From the NCBI GenBank assembly GCA_007123775.1, contig SLGK01000075.1, positions 1 to 59,676 on the forward strand: DNA of 59,676 bases, in the 5' to 3' direction. Source of the DNA: Anaerolineae bacterium. Lineage in GTDB: Bacteria > Chloroflexota > Anaerolineae > Promineifilales > Promineifilaceae. Position numbers and translations under genes: made by a program. Under the pieces are notes generated by a model. That model was not told the DNA's origin. It made no database searches and saw nothing but the letters and a program-made list of their open reading frames with translations. Shown here piece after piece: positions 21,751 through 30,848 of this stretch. Positions within the stretch are counted from its first letter, which is position 1, and each line of letters begins with the position of its first letter.

Positions 21751-23040
21751 ATGATGCAAATGCAGCATTTACAACCGCCCGCCGTCATGGTTTTGCTCAG
21801 CCCGCGCACCTACCGGCTGCCGGCGTTTACGGCCGCTGCTGAACGGCTGGGCGTGGAGCTGGTGCAGGTGATTGACACGCCTGAGCCGCTGGCCAAACAG
21901 TGGCAGATGGAGTTGGGGCTGGATTTCAGCCGGCCGGATGAAGCAGTGGCGGCGATTGTGGCGTTTGGGCAGAAACGGCCGTTACGCGCCATTCTGGCCG
22001 TAGACGACAGTGGGGCACTCTTAGCTGCCCAGGCCAGCACCGCCCTGGGCCTGCCCCACAACGACGTGGGCGCGGCCGAGGCGGCCCGCAACAAATACGT
22101 CATGCGCCAAAAGTTAGCGGCGGCCAGCGTACCCGCCCCCCGCGCCCAACGCTTTTTTACGGATCAGGCCACGGCCGATCTCCTGCCCCACATCAGCTTT
22201 CCCTGCGTCGTCAAACCGACCGAACTGTCTGGCAGCCGCGGCGTCATCCGGGCCAATGATGTGGCTGAACTAGAGGCGGCCCTGGTCCGGCTGCGGCGCT
22301 TGCTGCACGGGCTGGCCCCGGCCCCACAGCCCTTTCTGGTGGAGGAGTACGTGCCCGGCGTGGAGGTGGCGCTGGAGGGGATGTTGGATAACGGCCGTTT
22401 ATCCCTCCTGGCCCTTTTTGACAAACCCGACCCGCTCGAAGGCCCTTTCTTTGAAGAAACCATCTACGTTACGCCCTCGCGCCTGCCAGCGGCCGACCAG
22501 GCAGCAATTGTGGACTGTACCGCTCAGGCGGCTCAAGCGGTGGGGCTGCGGAACGGTCCCATTCACGCCGAACTGCGCCTCAACGAGCGCGGCCCCTGGC
22601 TAATTGAAGTGGCCGGCCGCTCCATCGGTGGCTTGTGTTCACAGACGCTCCGTTTTGGCGAGGATGTGTCGCTGGAAGAGCTGATTTTGCGCCAGGCGTG
22701 TGGGCTGCCCCATCCCAATTTGGTTTTTGATCAAACCGCCAGCGGTGTTATGATGATTCCCATCCCTGAAGCGGGCCTGTTGCGGGCCGTCTATGGTTGT
22801 GACGGGGCCAGGGCCGTGCCGCTGATTGGGGAAGTGACCATCACGGCCAAACTCAACTATCCCCTGGTGCCGCTGCCCGAAGGGGACAGCTACCTCGGCT
22901 TTATCTTTGCGCGGGGGGAGACGCCAACGGCCGTTGAAACCGCCCTGCGCCAGGCCCACGCCCAACTGCGCTTTGAGGTAGACCCGCTCCTTGTCTTGAC
23001 AAATAAAGACGGAGGACCGAGGACAGAGGACGGAAATTGA
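21751..23040 (+). CDS. ATP-grasp domain protein (carboxylate-amine/thiol ligase family)
   Basis: A 429-residue protein with an ATP-grasp fold. The N-terminal pre-ATP-grasp part (about 10-110) ends in NKYVMRQKLAAASVPAPR. The ATP-grasp core includes FPCVVKPTELSGSRGVIRA (nucleotide-binding lysine and glycine-rich loop), FLVEEYVPGVEVALEGML, and the metal-binding end PIHAELRLNERGPWLIEVAGR. A C-terminal domain follows (about 310-425). Relatives include PurK-like and BL00235/CARNS-type ligases, and the substrate cannot be assigned. The last 12 codons read into a GGACGGAGGAC repeat, so the original stop may have been lost upstream. ATG at 21751 or 21754 is equally possible. Confidence 0.82.
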   Translation: MMQMQHLQPPAVMVLLSPRTYRLPAFTAAAERLGVELVQVIDTPEPLAKQWQMELGLDFSRPDEAVAAIVAFGQKRPLRAILAVDDSGALLAAQASTALGLPHNDVGAAEAARNKYVMRQKLAAASVPAPRAQRFFTDQATADLLPHISFPCVVKPTELSGSRGVIRANDVAELEAALVRLRRLLHGLAPAPQPFLVEEYVPGVEVALEGMLDNGRLSLLALFDKPDPLEGPFFEETIYVTPSRLPAADQAAIVDCTAQAAQAVGLRNGPIHAELRLNERGPWLIEVAGRSIGGLCSQTLRFGEDVSLEELILRQACGLPHPNLVFDQTASGVMMIPIPEAGLLRAVYGCDGARAVPLIGEVTITAKLNYPLVPLPEGDSYLGFIFARGETPTAVETALRQAHAQLRFEVDPLLVLTNKDGGPRTEDGN

Positions 23041-23075
23041 CCCCCTTCCGTCCTCCGTCTGTCGTCATCGGTCAG
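23008..23075. repeat. GGACGGAGGAC-family hairpin (copy 2)
   Basis: The left arm GACGGAGGACCGAGGACAGA (from 23009) encodes the C-terminus of the ATP-grasp protein. The right arm TTCCGTCCTCCGTCTGTCGT (from 23046) lies in the spacer before the convergent transporter gene. It may serve as a terminator for both genes. Confidence 0.7.
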
Positions 23076-23076
23076 C

Positions 23077-24930
23077 TTAAAAGGGGAAGAAGATAGGCAC
23101 AAAGAGGAGCGTGGCCACCAGCATAATAAGCTGTAGACTGACGCCCACTTTGGCATAATCGGCAAAGCGGTAGCCGCCGGGGCCGAGAACCAGGGTGTTG
23201 ACGGGCGTGGCGACCGGGGTGGCAAAGGAGGTGGAGGCGGCCACAGCCACGGCCATGAGGAGGGGCTGGGGGGCAATCCCCAGCGTAGCGGCCGTTTGAA
23301 AAGCGATGGGAGCCACCAGAACCGCCGTGGCCGTATTGGATATAAACTGGCTGAAAACGGCCGTTAGCACAAACAAACTGGCCATCACCGCCACCGGTCC
23401 CATCTCGCCAAAGCTGGACGTGATGTTGTTGGCAATAAACGCCATGCCGCCCGTTTTTTGCAGCGCTGTGGCCAGGGGTAGCATGCCGGCAATCAGGACC
23501 ACACTTTCCCAGTTGATATTGCGATAAGCATCCTCCATTGTTAAGCAGCCGGTCAGAACTAAAGCGGCGGCAGCCAGCAGAACGGCCGTTACCGTGGGTA
23601 CAATCTCAAACGTCATCAAGATCAACATGCCCAGCATGATAGCCACGGCCACCGGCCCTAAACGCGCTGGCCGTTCCGCCTCAGCCATTTCGGCCGGCTG
23701 GCCCACCACAATGAAGTCGCGGGCGTCGCGGCGCAGCACCCGCACCCGGTCCCAGGTCCCTTCCACCAGCAGCATGTCGCCAAACTGGAGCGGCACGTCA
23801 ATGATGCGCCCCGACAGCAGTTCCCCCATGCGGCGGATGCCCAACACCGTCAGCCCGTATTTGGCCCGAAAATTGACCTGCGCCAGGGAGCGTCCAATCA
23901 GCCGGGAGCGCTGGGTCAGCAGCACCTCAACCATACCCATTTCTTGGGCAATCGTCTCCCCGCCGCTCTCATCGGCCGTAATGGTAAAATCCAGCTCACG
24001 GGCCATGCGGCGCACATTTTGGGGTGACCCCTGCACGTGCAAAATATCGTATGCTTCCAAAAGGGTATCGGCCGTAACTGGCTGCGGCGGACCGGGCAGC
24101 GAATATTTGTCGGCCCGGCGCTGAATTTGCAAAACGGTAATATCATACTGCTTATGTAAATCAGCCTCGGCCAGCGTTCGGCCTAGCAGCGGTGACGAGC
24201 GGCGAATGCGTATGCGGAACAGGTTGCCTGGAAGCTGATAGGTCTGGGCCAGGTCCTTGATCGAGAGAGCTTCATCCCCATCCCCGTCTTCTTCGGCGAA
24301 GGTTATCTCTTCCCGCTGGCGGTCGGGCAGCAGATGGCGACCAATCAACGCCATAAATACCACGCCAATGACCAGCATGACCAGGCCGATGGGTGTAAAG
24401 CTGAAGAAGCCAAACGGGGCCAGGCCTTCGCTGACGAGCTGGTTGCTGACCACCAGGTTGGGCGGCGTGCCGATCAGGGTCAAAATACCGCCCAGCAGCG
24501 AGGCCAGCGCCAGCGGGATTAGCAGCTTGGAGGGGCTGATACGGGCGTCACGGGCCAGACTGACCACAATGGGGAGCAAAACGGCCGTTGTCCCCGTTGA
24601 ACTCATAAAGCCGGACAGCAGCGCGGCCACCGCCATGATAATGATAATTAGTGAAATCTCTCGTGTGCCGGCAACCCGGCCCAGCCAGGTGCCCATGCGG
24701 TCGGCCACGCCCGTTTGTACCAGCGCCCCGCCAACGACAAACAGCCCGGCAATAATCAGCACCACCGGGTCTGCAAAACCGGCCAGTGCCTCTTGCACTG
24801 TCAGAATGTCCAGCAGCAACAAGGCCAGCAGCCCCATCATAGCGATCAGGTCCAGCCGCAGCCGGTCGCTAACAAAAAGTATGATCATAATGGCCAGCAG
24901 GCCAAAGACGATGAGCATGTCGATAGTCAT
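23077..24930 (-). CDS. SLC13/DASS-family permease with two TrkA-C (RCK_C) domains
   Basis: A 617-residue sodium/anion symporter-like protein. Membrane helices occupy about 1-190 and 400-617. ADPVVLIIAGLFVVGGALVQ, SGFMSSTGTTAVLLPIV, and ASLLGGILTLIGTPPNLVVS in the first half are repeated in the second half as AVFSQFISNTATAVLVAPIA and ATPVNTLVLGPGGYRFADY, the inverted-repeat architecture of the family. Two soluble TrkA-C domains sit between them (about 225-385: NLFRIRIRRSSPLLGRTLAE and VLLTQRSRLIGRSLAQVNF). The transported anion (sulfate, dicarboxylate or other) is not evident. It stands alone, followed upstream by a GTAGTC repeat. Confidence 0.88.
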   Translation of the reverse strand: MTIDMLIVFGLLAIMIILFVSDRLRLDLIAMMGLLALLLLDILTVQEALAGFADPVVLIIAGLFVVGGALVQTGVADRMGTWLGRVAGTREISLIIIIMAVAALLSGFMSSTGTTAVLLPIVVSLARDARISPSKLLIPLALASLLGGILTLIGTPPNLVVSNQLVSEGLAPFGFFSFTPIGLVMLVIGVVFMALIGRHLLPDRQREEITFAEEDGDGDEALSIKDLAQTYQLPGNLFRIRIRRSSPLLGRTLAEADLHKQYDITVLQIQRRADKYSLPGPPQPVTADTLLEAYDILHVQGSPQNVRRMARELDFTITADESGGETIAQEMGMVEVLLTQRSRLIGRSLAQVNFRAKYGLTVLGIRRMGELLSGRIIDVPLQFGDMLLVEGTWDRVRVLRRDARDFIVVGQPAEMAEAERPARLGPVAVAIMLGMLILMTFEIVPTVTAVLLAAAALVLTGCLTMEDAYRNINWESVVLIAGMLPLATALQKTGGMAFIANNITSSFGEMGPVAVMASLFVLTAVFSQFISNTATAVLVAPIAFQTAATLGIAPQPLLMAVAVAASTSFATPVATPVNTLVLGPGGYRFADYAKVGVSLQLIMLVATLLFVPIFFPF

Positions 24931-24939
24931 AGTGGTGTC

Positions 24940-25069
24940 CGGTAGTTGAGTAGTCTAGTGGTCTGGTAGTCTAGTAGTCTAGTGGTCTGGTAGTCGAGTA
25001 GTCTAGTGGTCTGGTAGTCGAGTAGTCCAGTGGTCTGTTGGTCGAGTAGTCGGTTAGTCAGATAGTTTG
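24940..25069. repeat. GTAGTCTAGTGGTCTG short-period repeat (family C, copy 1)
   Basis: About 130 bases of degenerate GTAGTCKAGTGGTCTG units in one orientation, upstream of the SLC13 gene. No reverse-complement arm is present, unlike most intergenic repeats in the window. The rest of the gap to 25182 contains only a weak rightward TTGAAC-17-TATCAT (25091-25119). Confidence 0.72.
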
Positions 25070-25182
25070 TGTTCAGTATTTGGTAAACAGTTGAACTGTA
25101 CCGGGAATCATTATATCATCAGGTGGCTGCATTGGCAGTGATACATGACGGCACTTTTCTGGCCAAATGACAGGATAACCCA

Positions 25183-26604
25183 TTGAACGCGAAACTTCCC
25201 CAACTTCCTCGATGGCAAATGATATTGTACGCCAGTGGTTCGCTGGCCGTGGCCCTGTCCTACCAGTCGTTTGGAACTTATATCCAGTTTCTTTACATTG
25301 ACATCCTGGGTCTACCGGCTGCCTGGGTGGGCATTTCCTGGTCGATTTATGGGCTTTGGAACGCCATCAACGACCCGCTGGCCGGTTACTGGTCAGACGC
25401 CACGCGCACGCGCTGGGGGCGGCGTATACCCTGGATTGCCGGTCTGTTTATTCCCCTGTCGCTCACCTTTTATCTGCTGTGGACGCCGCCGGAAGCGCTG
25501 ATCGGAGACGGCCGTTCCCTCATCCTCTACTTCCTGGCCGCCATCCTCATCTTCGACCTGCTCTGGACCATCGTGGTCATGAACTGGACCGCCCTCTTCC
25601 CGGAGATGATCCCTGACGAGAAGCAGCGGGCCAGCGTCTCCGCCTGGCGGCAAACCTTTTCGCTGGTCGGGCTGATCATCGGCGTGGCCCTGCCGCCCAT
25701 TCTGGCCGGGGAGGATTGGAGCGGCCGGGGCGGGATGGCCCTGCTGCTGGCCGGCGTGACCGCGTTCTTCTTTGGTCTTTCCCTCTTTGGCAGCCGGGAA
25801 CGGCCGGAATTCTGGCAGGACACCAGCCTGCCGTTCAAAGAAGCGCTACGCACCAGCCTGGCCAACCGGGATTTCCGCTACTTTCTAGGGGCTAACCTGA
25901 TGGTCCAGTTTGTCTTTGGGGCCTTGACGGCGTCGGTCCCCTTTTACACCAAATATGTGCTGCTCATCCAGTCTGACCTGACGCTGCCCGGCGTGGGGCT
26001 GACGCTGGACGTGGGGCTGCAAAATTCGCTCTTTCTAGGGTTGGCGTTTATTATCGCCTTACCCGCACTGCCGGTCTGGACGGCGCTGGCGCGGCGGGTA
26101 GGGGCCTGGCGTGCCTTGCGCGTCTCCTGTTTGCTGGGGGCGGGCATCTTACTGCTCTTTTTCTGGCCGCGTGATTTCTACGGAGGAACGGCCGTGGCCC
26201 TCCTCTTTGGCCTCAATCTGGCCGGACTGCTGATGTTGCCCGATCTGCTCATTGCCGACGTGGTGGACGCTGACGAACTGGACACGGGCGTGCGGCGCGA
26301 AGGGATGTACTTTGGCATGAACGGCCTGATAATTCGGCTGGCCTTTTCCCTTCAGGGTATCATTACCGGCACCGTGCTGACCTGGAGTGGCTACGTGGCC
26401 CCGACGCCTCTGGAACTCTACCCGGTTCAGCCTGACGCGGCTCTATGGGGTATTCGGCTGATGATCGGTGGCTTTCCTGCTCTAGCCTTGCTGTTAGCCT
26501 ACTGGTTCCTGCGTCACTACGCTCTGCACGGCCAGCGCCTGACTCAGGTGCAAAGTGACGTAGCCCAACTCCAAGCCCGCAAGCGGGATGATCGAGTAAA
26601 ATAG
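25183..26604 (+). CDS. GPH-family (MelB-like) sugar:cation symporter
   Basis: A 473-residue major-facilitator protein with about 12 helices, of the glycoside-pentoside-hexuronide family. Family features are ASGSLAVALSYQSFGTYIQF at the start, WNAINDPLAGYWSDATRTRW with WGRRIPWI (the conserved loop 2-3), and DVVDADELDTGVRREGMYFG in the second half. It probably imports an oligosaccharide or glycoside with a cation; the substrate is not predictable. The start is TTG at 25183, preceded by AGGAT, and no upstream ATG is in frame. It stands alone between a repeat and the TPR gene. Confidence 0.85.
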   Translation: MNAKLPQLPRWQMILYASGSLAVALSYQSFGTYIQFLYIDILGLPAAWVGISWSIYGLWNAINDPLAGYWSDATRTRWGRRIPWIAGLFIPLSLTFYLLWTPPEALIGDGRSLILYFLAAILIFDLLWTIVVMNWTALFPEMIPDEKQRASVSAWRQTFSLVGLIIGVALPPILAGEDWSGRGGMALLLAGVTAFFFGLSLFGSRERPEFWQDTSLPFKEALRTSLANRDFRYFLGANLMVQFVFGALTASVPFYTKYVLLIQSDLTLPGVGLTLDVGLQNSLFLGLAFIIALPALPVWTALARRVGAWRALRVSCLLGAGILLLFFWPRDFYGGTAVALLFGLNLAGLLMLPDLLIADVVDADELDTGVRREGMYFGMNGLIIRLAFSLQGIITGTVLTWSGYVAPTPLELYPVQPDAALWGIRLMIGGFPALALLLAYWFLRHYALHGQRLTQVQSDVAQLQARKRDDRVK

Positions 26605-26640
26605 CCCATAAGATGACTATCAAATGTAGAGGTGAGTTAC

Positions 26641-28662
26641 ATGACCAAACGAAAAAAAAGCAGAAGTATCAGACGATTGTTACGCAAGCCGTCCTTTGAG
26701 CTTTTGCGCCAGATAAAAGCCGCTAAGGAATTGGTCGAAGAGGGCGATCTGACGGAAGCGCGGGACCAACTATTGGCCCTGGCCGAAGAATACCCGGATA
26801 ATCAGGAGGTACTGTCACCCTTACTTGAGGTTTGCCAGGAGTTGCAAGATTGGCACAATTTCATCCTGTATGGTGAAAAAGTGCTGCCGACCGAAAGAGG
26901 CATTGACCAGGCCATTTTGCTCAATAATCTGTTGTATGCTTGCACTCAGCTCAGTTCCCCGGCCCTGATCTGCCATTATGCCACCGAGCTAACGAGACGC
27001 CATCCTCATTATGACAACTTGCCAGCAATCAAAAAGCTGGCAGCAGATACCCGACAGTTTTTGTTGGAACAGGCGGCCGATTTTGGCACCATTGCCAGCT
27101 TGCCGGAAGACAAACAATTGGCCGCAATGGTCAACCATGAGCGCGTGAAACTATTAAATGAAGTCGGTCGCCTGGAAGAAGCGATCATCCTGGCTGAGGA
27201 GGTGTTGGCTGAGGTGCCTGATTTAACGGCCGTTCTCAACAATCTTAGCCTGGCCCACTACACGCTCGGCCACATAGATGAAGCCATAACAGCCACCCAG
27301 CGCGTGCTAGAAATAAATCCGCAAAACTACCATGCTCTGGGCAACATCGTACGTTACCTATTCTTCCGGGGACATTTTGACGAAGCCGAAGCGTACGCAC
27401 AACAACTGGCTCAGATTGAGGGAGACGACTTCGACATCCCCTCTAAACAGGCCGAAGCATTTAGCTATTTGGGCAAGGATGAGCAGGTGTGGGCCGCTTA
27501 TGAACGAGCCAAAGCCCTCAATCACGATCAGGCCCTAAAGCCGCTGCTGCTACATCTGGCTGCTACGGCTGCTTACCGGTTAGGCAAGCCCAAGCGGGCC
27601 TGGCGACTATGGCGACTGGCAGCCAGCAAGCAGCCTCGGCTGGAATGGGCCGCGCAATGTCTGGCTGAGGAGACACTGCCTGTTGGTCTACGTTCGGTGC
27701 CCTGGTATTGGCCGCTGAATTATTGGCTGGATGCCGGCTTCAAAAAAAGGCTCAGTCAATCCATCAACAATGATCTGTTGGGGAAAGATGATTCCCGTGT
27801 GGTTGATGTGATGGCAGCGTTTTTGGCAGAACGGCCTTATTTCCGCCAACTTATCCCCCACATCCTGGACCGGAGTGATGAACCAGCCCGTGATTTCGTC
27901 ATCAACTTTATCCGCTTTGCCCAAGCACCGGACCTGCTGGCAGTCCTGTATGAATTCGCTCAAGGCAGGCGAGGCACAGACGAAACTCGCTTAAAAGCGA
28001 TGCAATTCGTGGCACAAAACCATCCCCACCTGCTGCCCGCCAACAGAATGGTGCCAATGTGGATCAATGGTAAGCAAAATGAGCTAATAATGATGGCCTT
28101 TGCCATCAGCCACGAACCCCAACCGGTCGATCTGCCACCAGAGGTGTTAGAAAAGCACGAAACTGCGTATGAATTGATTCTGGAAGACAGAATAGCAGAA
28201 GCAGAGCCACTGCTGCACGAAATTATTGCGGCCGCGCCTGACTTTCCCGCAGCCTATAATCACCTGGCTTTAGTACATGAGAGGCAGGGACGAGAAGATA
28301 AAGCGTGGGCGCTGACGGAAGAAATGCTTGAGCGGTTTCCCGACTACCTGTTTGCTCAAGCTACCAAGGCCAGAAAACTGATTCGTAAAGAGCAGCTTGA
28401 CGAGGCCCAACAAATTTTGAATAAGCTACTAACACGAACAGAATTGCATATCAGTGAATTCCAGGCTTTGGCCGTCGCTGAAATTGAACTGGCTCTGGCC
28501 AACGGGCGCATAGATGCTGCTAAATCCTGGCTAGGCATGTGGCAGCAGGTTGACCCTGATAACCCAGAGCCTCAAGAGTGGGAAGCGCGAATCGAAGCCC
28601 CCGCTCGCATCATGGAAACCTTGCGCGGCTTCAGACAAATGGCGCTCGACAGGAAGAGATAG
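26641..28662 (+). CDS. Tetratricopeptide-repeat protein
   Basis: A 673-residue protein made mostly of TPR helices. A very basic start (TKRKKSRSIRRLLRK) is followed by repeats such as GDLTEARDQLLALAEEYPDN (about 35), GRLEEAIILAEEVLAEVPDL (about 180), GHIDEAITATQRVLEINPQN, FDEAEAYAQQLAQ and, near the C-terminus, RQGREDKAWALTEEMLERFP. No catalytic domain or signal peptide is seen, so it is probably a soluble protein-binding scaffold. ATG at 26641 with AGAGG eight bases upstream is preferred to the GTG at 26632. It has no clear operon partner; a tandem repeat tract follows directly. Confidence 0.85.
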   Translation: MTKRKKSRSIRRLLRKPSFELLRQIKAAKELVEEGDLTEARDQLLALAEEYPDNQEVLSPLLEVCQELQDWHNFILYGEKVLPTERGIDQAILLNNLLYACTQLSSPALICHYATELTRRHPHYDNLPAIKKLAADTRQFLLEQAADFGTIASLPEDKQLAAMVNHERVKLLNEVGRLEEAIILAEEVLAEVPDLTAVLNNLSLAHYTLGHIDEAITATQRVLEINPQNYHALGNIVRYLFFRGHFDEAEAYAQQLAQIEGDDFDIPSKQAEAFSYLGKDEQVWAAYERAKALNHDQALKPLLLHLAATAAYRLGKPKRAWRLWRLAASKQPRLEWAAQCLAEETLPVGLRSVPWYWPLNYWLDAGFKKRLSQSINNDLLGKDDSRVVDVMAAFLAERPYFRQLIPHILDRSDEPARDFVINFIRFAQAPDLLAVLYEFAQGRRGTDETRLKAMQFVAQNHPHLLPANRMVPMWINGKQNELIMMAFAISHEPQPVDLPPEVLEKHETAYELILEDRIAEAEPLLHEIIAAAPDFPAAYNHLALVHERQGREDKAWALTEEMLERFPDYLFAQATKARKLIRKEQLDEAQQILNKLLTRTELHISEFQALAVAEIELALANGRIDAAKSWLGMWQQVDPDNPEPQEWEARIEAPARIMETLRGFRQMALDRKR

Positions 28663-28663
28663 C

Positions 28664-28806
28664 GTGTAGAGATAGAGTGTGGAGATAGAGTGTGGAGATA
28701 GAGTGTGGAGATAGAGTGTGGAGATAGAGTGTGGAGATAGAGTGTGGAGATAGAGTGTAGAGATAGAGTATCAAGGATGCTCTACGCTCTGTACTCTACA
28801 CTTTAA
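28664..28806. repeat. 13-base tandem repeat GATAGAGTGTGGA with terminal inverted segment
   Basis: About eight copies of the 13-base unit GATAGAGTGTGGA run from 28671 to 28770. They are followed by CTCTACGCTCTGTACTCTAC (from 28781), roughly the reverse complement of the unit, so the tract can fold into a long hairpin. It starts right after the TPR stop codon. Copy number may vary between strains. Confidence 0.85.
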
Positions 28807-28838
28807 ATGCCAAACATAGACAAAATATTAACGCATAA

Positions 28839-28866
28839 TTGACAAAAGCGGTGCGGCCATTATACT
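28839..28866 (+). promoter_or_regulatory. Sigma-70 promoter of the ECF sigma / anti-sigma operon
   Basis: TTGACA (28839-28844) and TATACT (28861-28866) are separated by 16 bases, a near-consensus promoter. The start of transcription would be near 28873, about 110 bases before the sigma-factor ATG. An imperfect palindrome around ACGTAGCATACGTTTTGC (28872 on) lies just downstream. Confidence 0.72.
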
Positions 28867-28981
28867 AATGAACGTAGCATACGTTTTGCACACAATTCAT
28901 ATGTTGATGAAAACGGCCGTTTGCTGCTAACAACTTCTACAAAGCGACCTGTTCTCATCCTCATTTTCGTGGGAGAGTCCA

Positions 28982-29554
28982 ATGGCTGAAGCTGAACTGG
29001 CCAGTACTGATGAACAACTGATGGTGCGCGTGTCCCAACAGGACACCTCCGCTTTTGGCCAACTTTACGATAGATATGCCGGTCACGTCCTCGGTTTCGC
29101 CACCAAAATGGTGCGAGACCAGGTGGCCGCTGAAGACATTGTGCAAGAAACTTTTTGGCGTATGTGGCGTTACAGCCACGCTTTTGACACCAGCCAGGGC
29201 AACTTTACCAACTGGCTGCTGGGTATTGCCCGCAACCTATGCCTGGATCTGCTGCGTCAGCGCTCCCGTATACACCATCAGGAACTGACCGAAAATACGC
29301 AAGACAAGGACAGGTTGCTTATTCCTGCTGTAGATGACGTGGCCGCCAACCGTCTTTTGCAAGAGCGGGTCCAGGCAGCCTTGATTCGTTTGCCTCGAGA
29401 GCAGCGAGATGTGGTAGAGTGGATATTCTTTCAGGGTAAGACGCGCCGCGCCATTGCCGAAGAGCAAAACATCCCTTTTGGTACCATCAATACCCGCGCC
29501 CGGCTGGCCCTAACAAAACTGCGCCACGCCCTCGATCCCAAAGATGACTACTGA
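28982..29554 (+). CDS. ECF-type RNA polymerase sigma factor
   Basis: A 190-residue sigma factor. Region 2 is FGQLYDRYAGHVLGFATKMV through AAEDIVQETFWRMWRYSHAF and GNFTNWLLGIARNLCLDLLR, which recognises the -10 box. A linker follows, then region 4 with RLPREQRDVVEWIFFQGKTR and IAEEQNIPFGTINTRARLAL, the helix-turn-helix for the -35 box. The next gene, 92 bases downstream, is an RskA-like anti-sigma factor, so activity is probably controlled by membrane sequestration. Its promoter is a clear house-keeping type, so autoregulation is not required. The envelope proteins immediately downstream are plausible targets. Confidence 0.93.
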   Translation: MAEAELASTDEQLMVRVSQQDTSAFGQLYDRYAGHVLGFATKMVRDQVAAEDIVQETFWRMWRYSHAFDTSQGNFTNWLLGIARNLCLDLLRQRSRIHHQELTENTQDKDRLLIPAVDDVAANRLLQERVQAALIRLPREQRDVVEWIFFQGKTRRAIAEEQNIPFGTINTRARLALTKLRHALDPKDDY

Positions 29555-29644
29555 CTACCCGACTACCCGACTATTAGACTATTAGACTACCAGACTACTA
29601 AACAATCAGACTACTAAACTACCAGACTACCTGACACCGGACAC
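29547..29644. repeat. GACTACCAGACTACT short-period repeat (family C, copy 2)
   Basis: About 95 bases of GACTACC/GACTATT/GACTACT units. The orientation is the reverse complement of copy 1. It spans the last codons of the sigma factor (ending DDY from GATGACTAC) and the whole spacer to the anti-sigma gene. Confidence 0.75.
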
Positions 29645-29646
29645 CA

Positions 29647-30681
29647 ATGAACAACCAAATCGACAACCTGCTTGCCCTATACGCCCTCGGAGACCTTACT
29701 GAAGAAGAAATCCAACAGGTCGAACAATACATTGCGACCCGACCAGGGGCGCGTTTGCGCCTGGAAGAACTCAAGCAGATTGTTGCCGCTGATTTAGCCG
29801 ACATCCCCCCGCTAACCCCGTCCGACCAAATAACCAGGGAGATAATGTTACGCGTCGAGAAGGACGCCGTCGCTCGACGCTTGGCAAGATTGCCGGCTAA
29901 TCCCACGCTGTGGCAAAGGCTGCGCCATTTTTGGCAAAGTCCCCTGTTTACCGGTATGGGTTTTGCCCTGGCGGCGTTTGTGGCCGTCTGGGTTTTGCTG
30001 CTGCTACAACAGAACCGTGACCTGCAAACGGAGCAGATGGCGCTCATAGAAGCCCGGCAGACGCTAACGGCCGAATTAGCTGAAACGACCAACCAACGCA
30101 ACGCCCTTCAGGGGGAAAATGAGGCGTTGCTCAATCAAATTCAGCAGCTTCAAACGGATAATCAGCGCTTGCGGGTGAGCCTGGCTGAGGCTGACGATGC
30201 CCGACAACAGATGGTGGCTGACCTGGCCCAGGTGGAGGCTGACCTGGCGCGGGTAGCGGCTGATTATGATACGCTGTTGCAGGCCATCGAAACGGCTGAA
30301 ACCGAACTAATCGTTCTACGCGAGATTGAGCAACTCATCGAGTCACCTGACACCCACGCCGTTGCCCTGCCTGGCACCGACACCTCGCCTGATGCTCACG
30401 GCCAGCTAATTGCCAACCCGGAACATCATCTGGCCCTACTGGTGGTCAGCGCTCTGCCCGCTCTGCCAGAGGAGCAAGAATATCAAGTTTTGCTCATTTA
30501 TGATGACGGCCACGATACGGCCGATACCTTCCGCGTCGATCCCCAGGGTCAAAACGTCTTGCTCATCCACTCCCCCACCCCCCTCAGCCGCTACCAGGCT
30601 ATTGGCGTCTCTGTTGAACCGAGGGGCGGTAGTCCCCAACGCACCGGCGACATCGTGCTCCTGGGTAGCCTGGTGAACTAA
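29647..30681 (+). CDS. RskA-like membrane anti-sigma factor
   Basis: A 344-residue single-pass membrane protein. The N-terminal cytoplasmic part (about 1-85) starts DNLLALYALGDLTEEEIQQV, the typical anti-sigma domain seen with ECF factors; it lacks the HxxxCxxC zinc motif. One membrane helix lies at about 101-121 (FALAAFVAVWVLLLL). It is followed outside by a long coiled coil (about 122-225, rich in Q, E, L and A) and a C-terminal RskA-like beta domain (about 245-344: QLIANPEHHLALLVVSALPA, EEQEYQVLLIYDDGHDTADT). It should hold the upstream ECF factor at the membrane and release it on an envelope signal. Confidence 0.9.
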   Translation: MNNQIDNLLALYALGDLTEEEIQQVEQYIATRPGARLRLEELKQIVAADLADIPPLTPSDQITREIMLRVEKDAVARRLARLPANPTLWQRLRHFWQSPLFTGMGFALAAFVAVWVLLLLQQNRDLQTEQMALIEARQTLTAELAETTNQRNALQGENEALLNQIQQLQTDNQRLRVSLAEADDARQQMVADLAQVEADLARVAADYDTLLQAIETAETELIVLREIEQLIESPDTHAVALPGTDTSPDAHGQLIANPEHHLALLVVSALPALPEEQEYQVLLIYDDGHDTADTFRVDPQGQNVLLIHSPTPLSRYQAIGVSVEPRGGSPQRTGDIVLLGSLVN

Positions 30682-30722
30682 GGCAGAAGGCAAATTTATC
30701 CTTTATCCTTCTGCCTTCTTTC
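30680..30722 (+). terminator. Intrinsic terminator after the anti-sigma gene
   Basis: AAGGCAGAAGG (30680-30690) and CCTTCTGCCTT (30707-30717) form a perfect 11-bp stem, followed by CTTTCTCC. It overlaps the stop codon and separates the sigma operon from the DUF4397 gene. Confidence 0.75.
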
Positions 30723-30848
30723 TCCTCTCATTCCCCACTAAGAAACAAGTACAAACGGCCGTTCCTCCGGTATTAAGGGGTAGATGGCAAACGCTATCTC
30801 GTCGCCGCTCGCTGGCGATGACAATTACTTACGTATGGAGGAATTAGT

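Noticed and set aside
28671..28770. 13-base repeats as CRISPR or iteron origin
   Set aside because: No spacers, no replication initiator gene and no DnaA-box cluster; treated as a tandem repeat.
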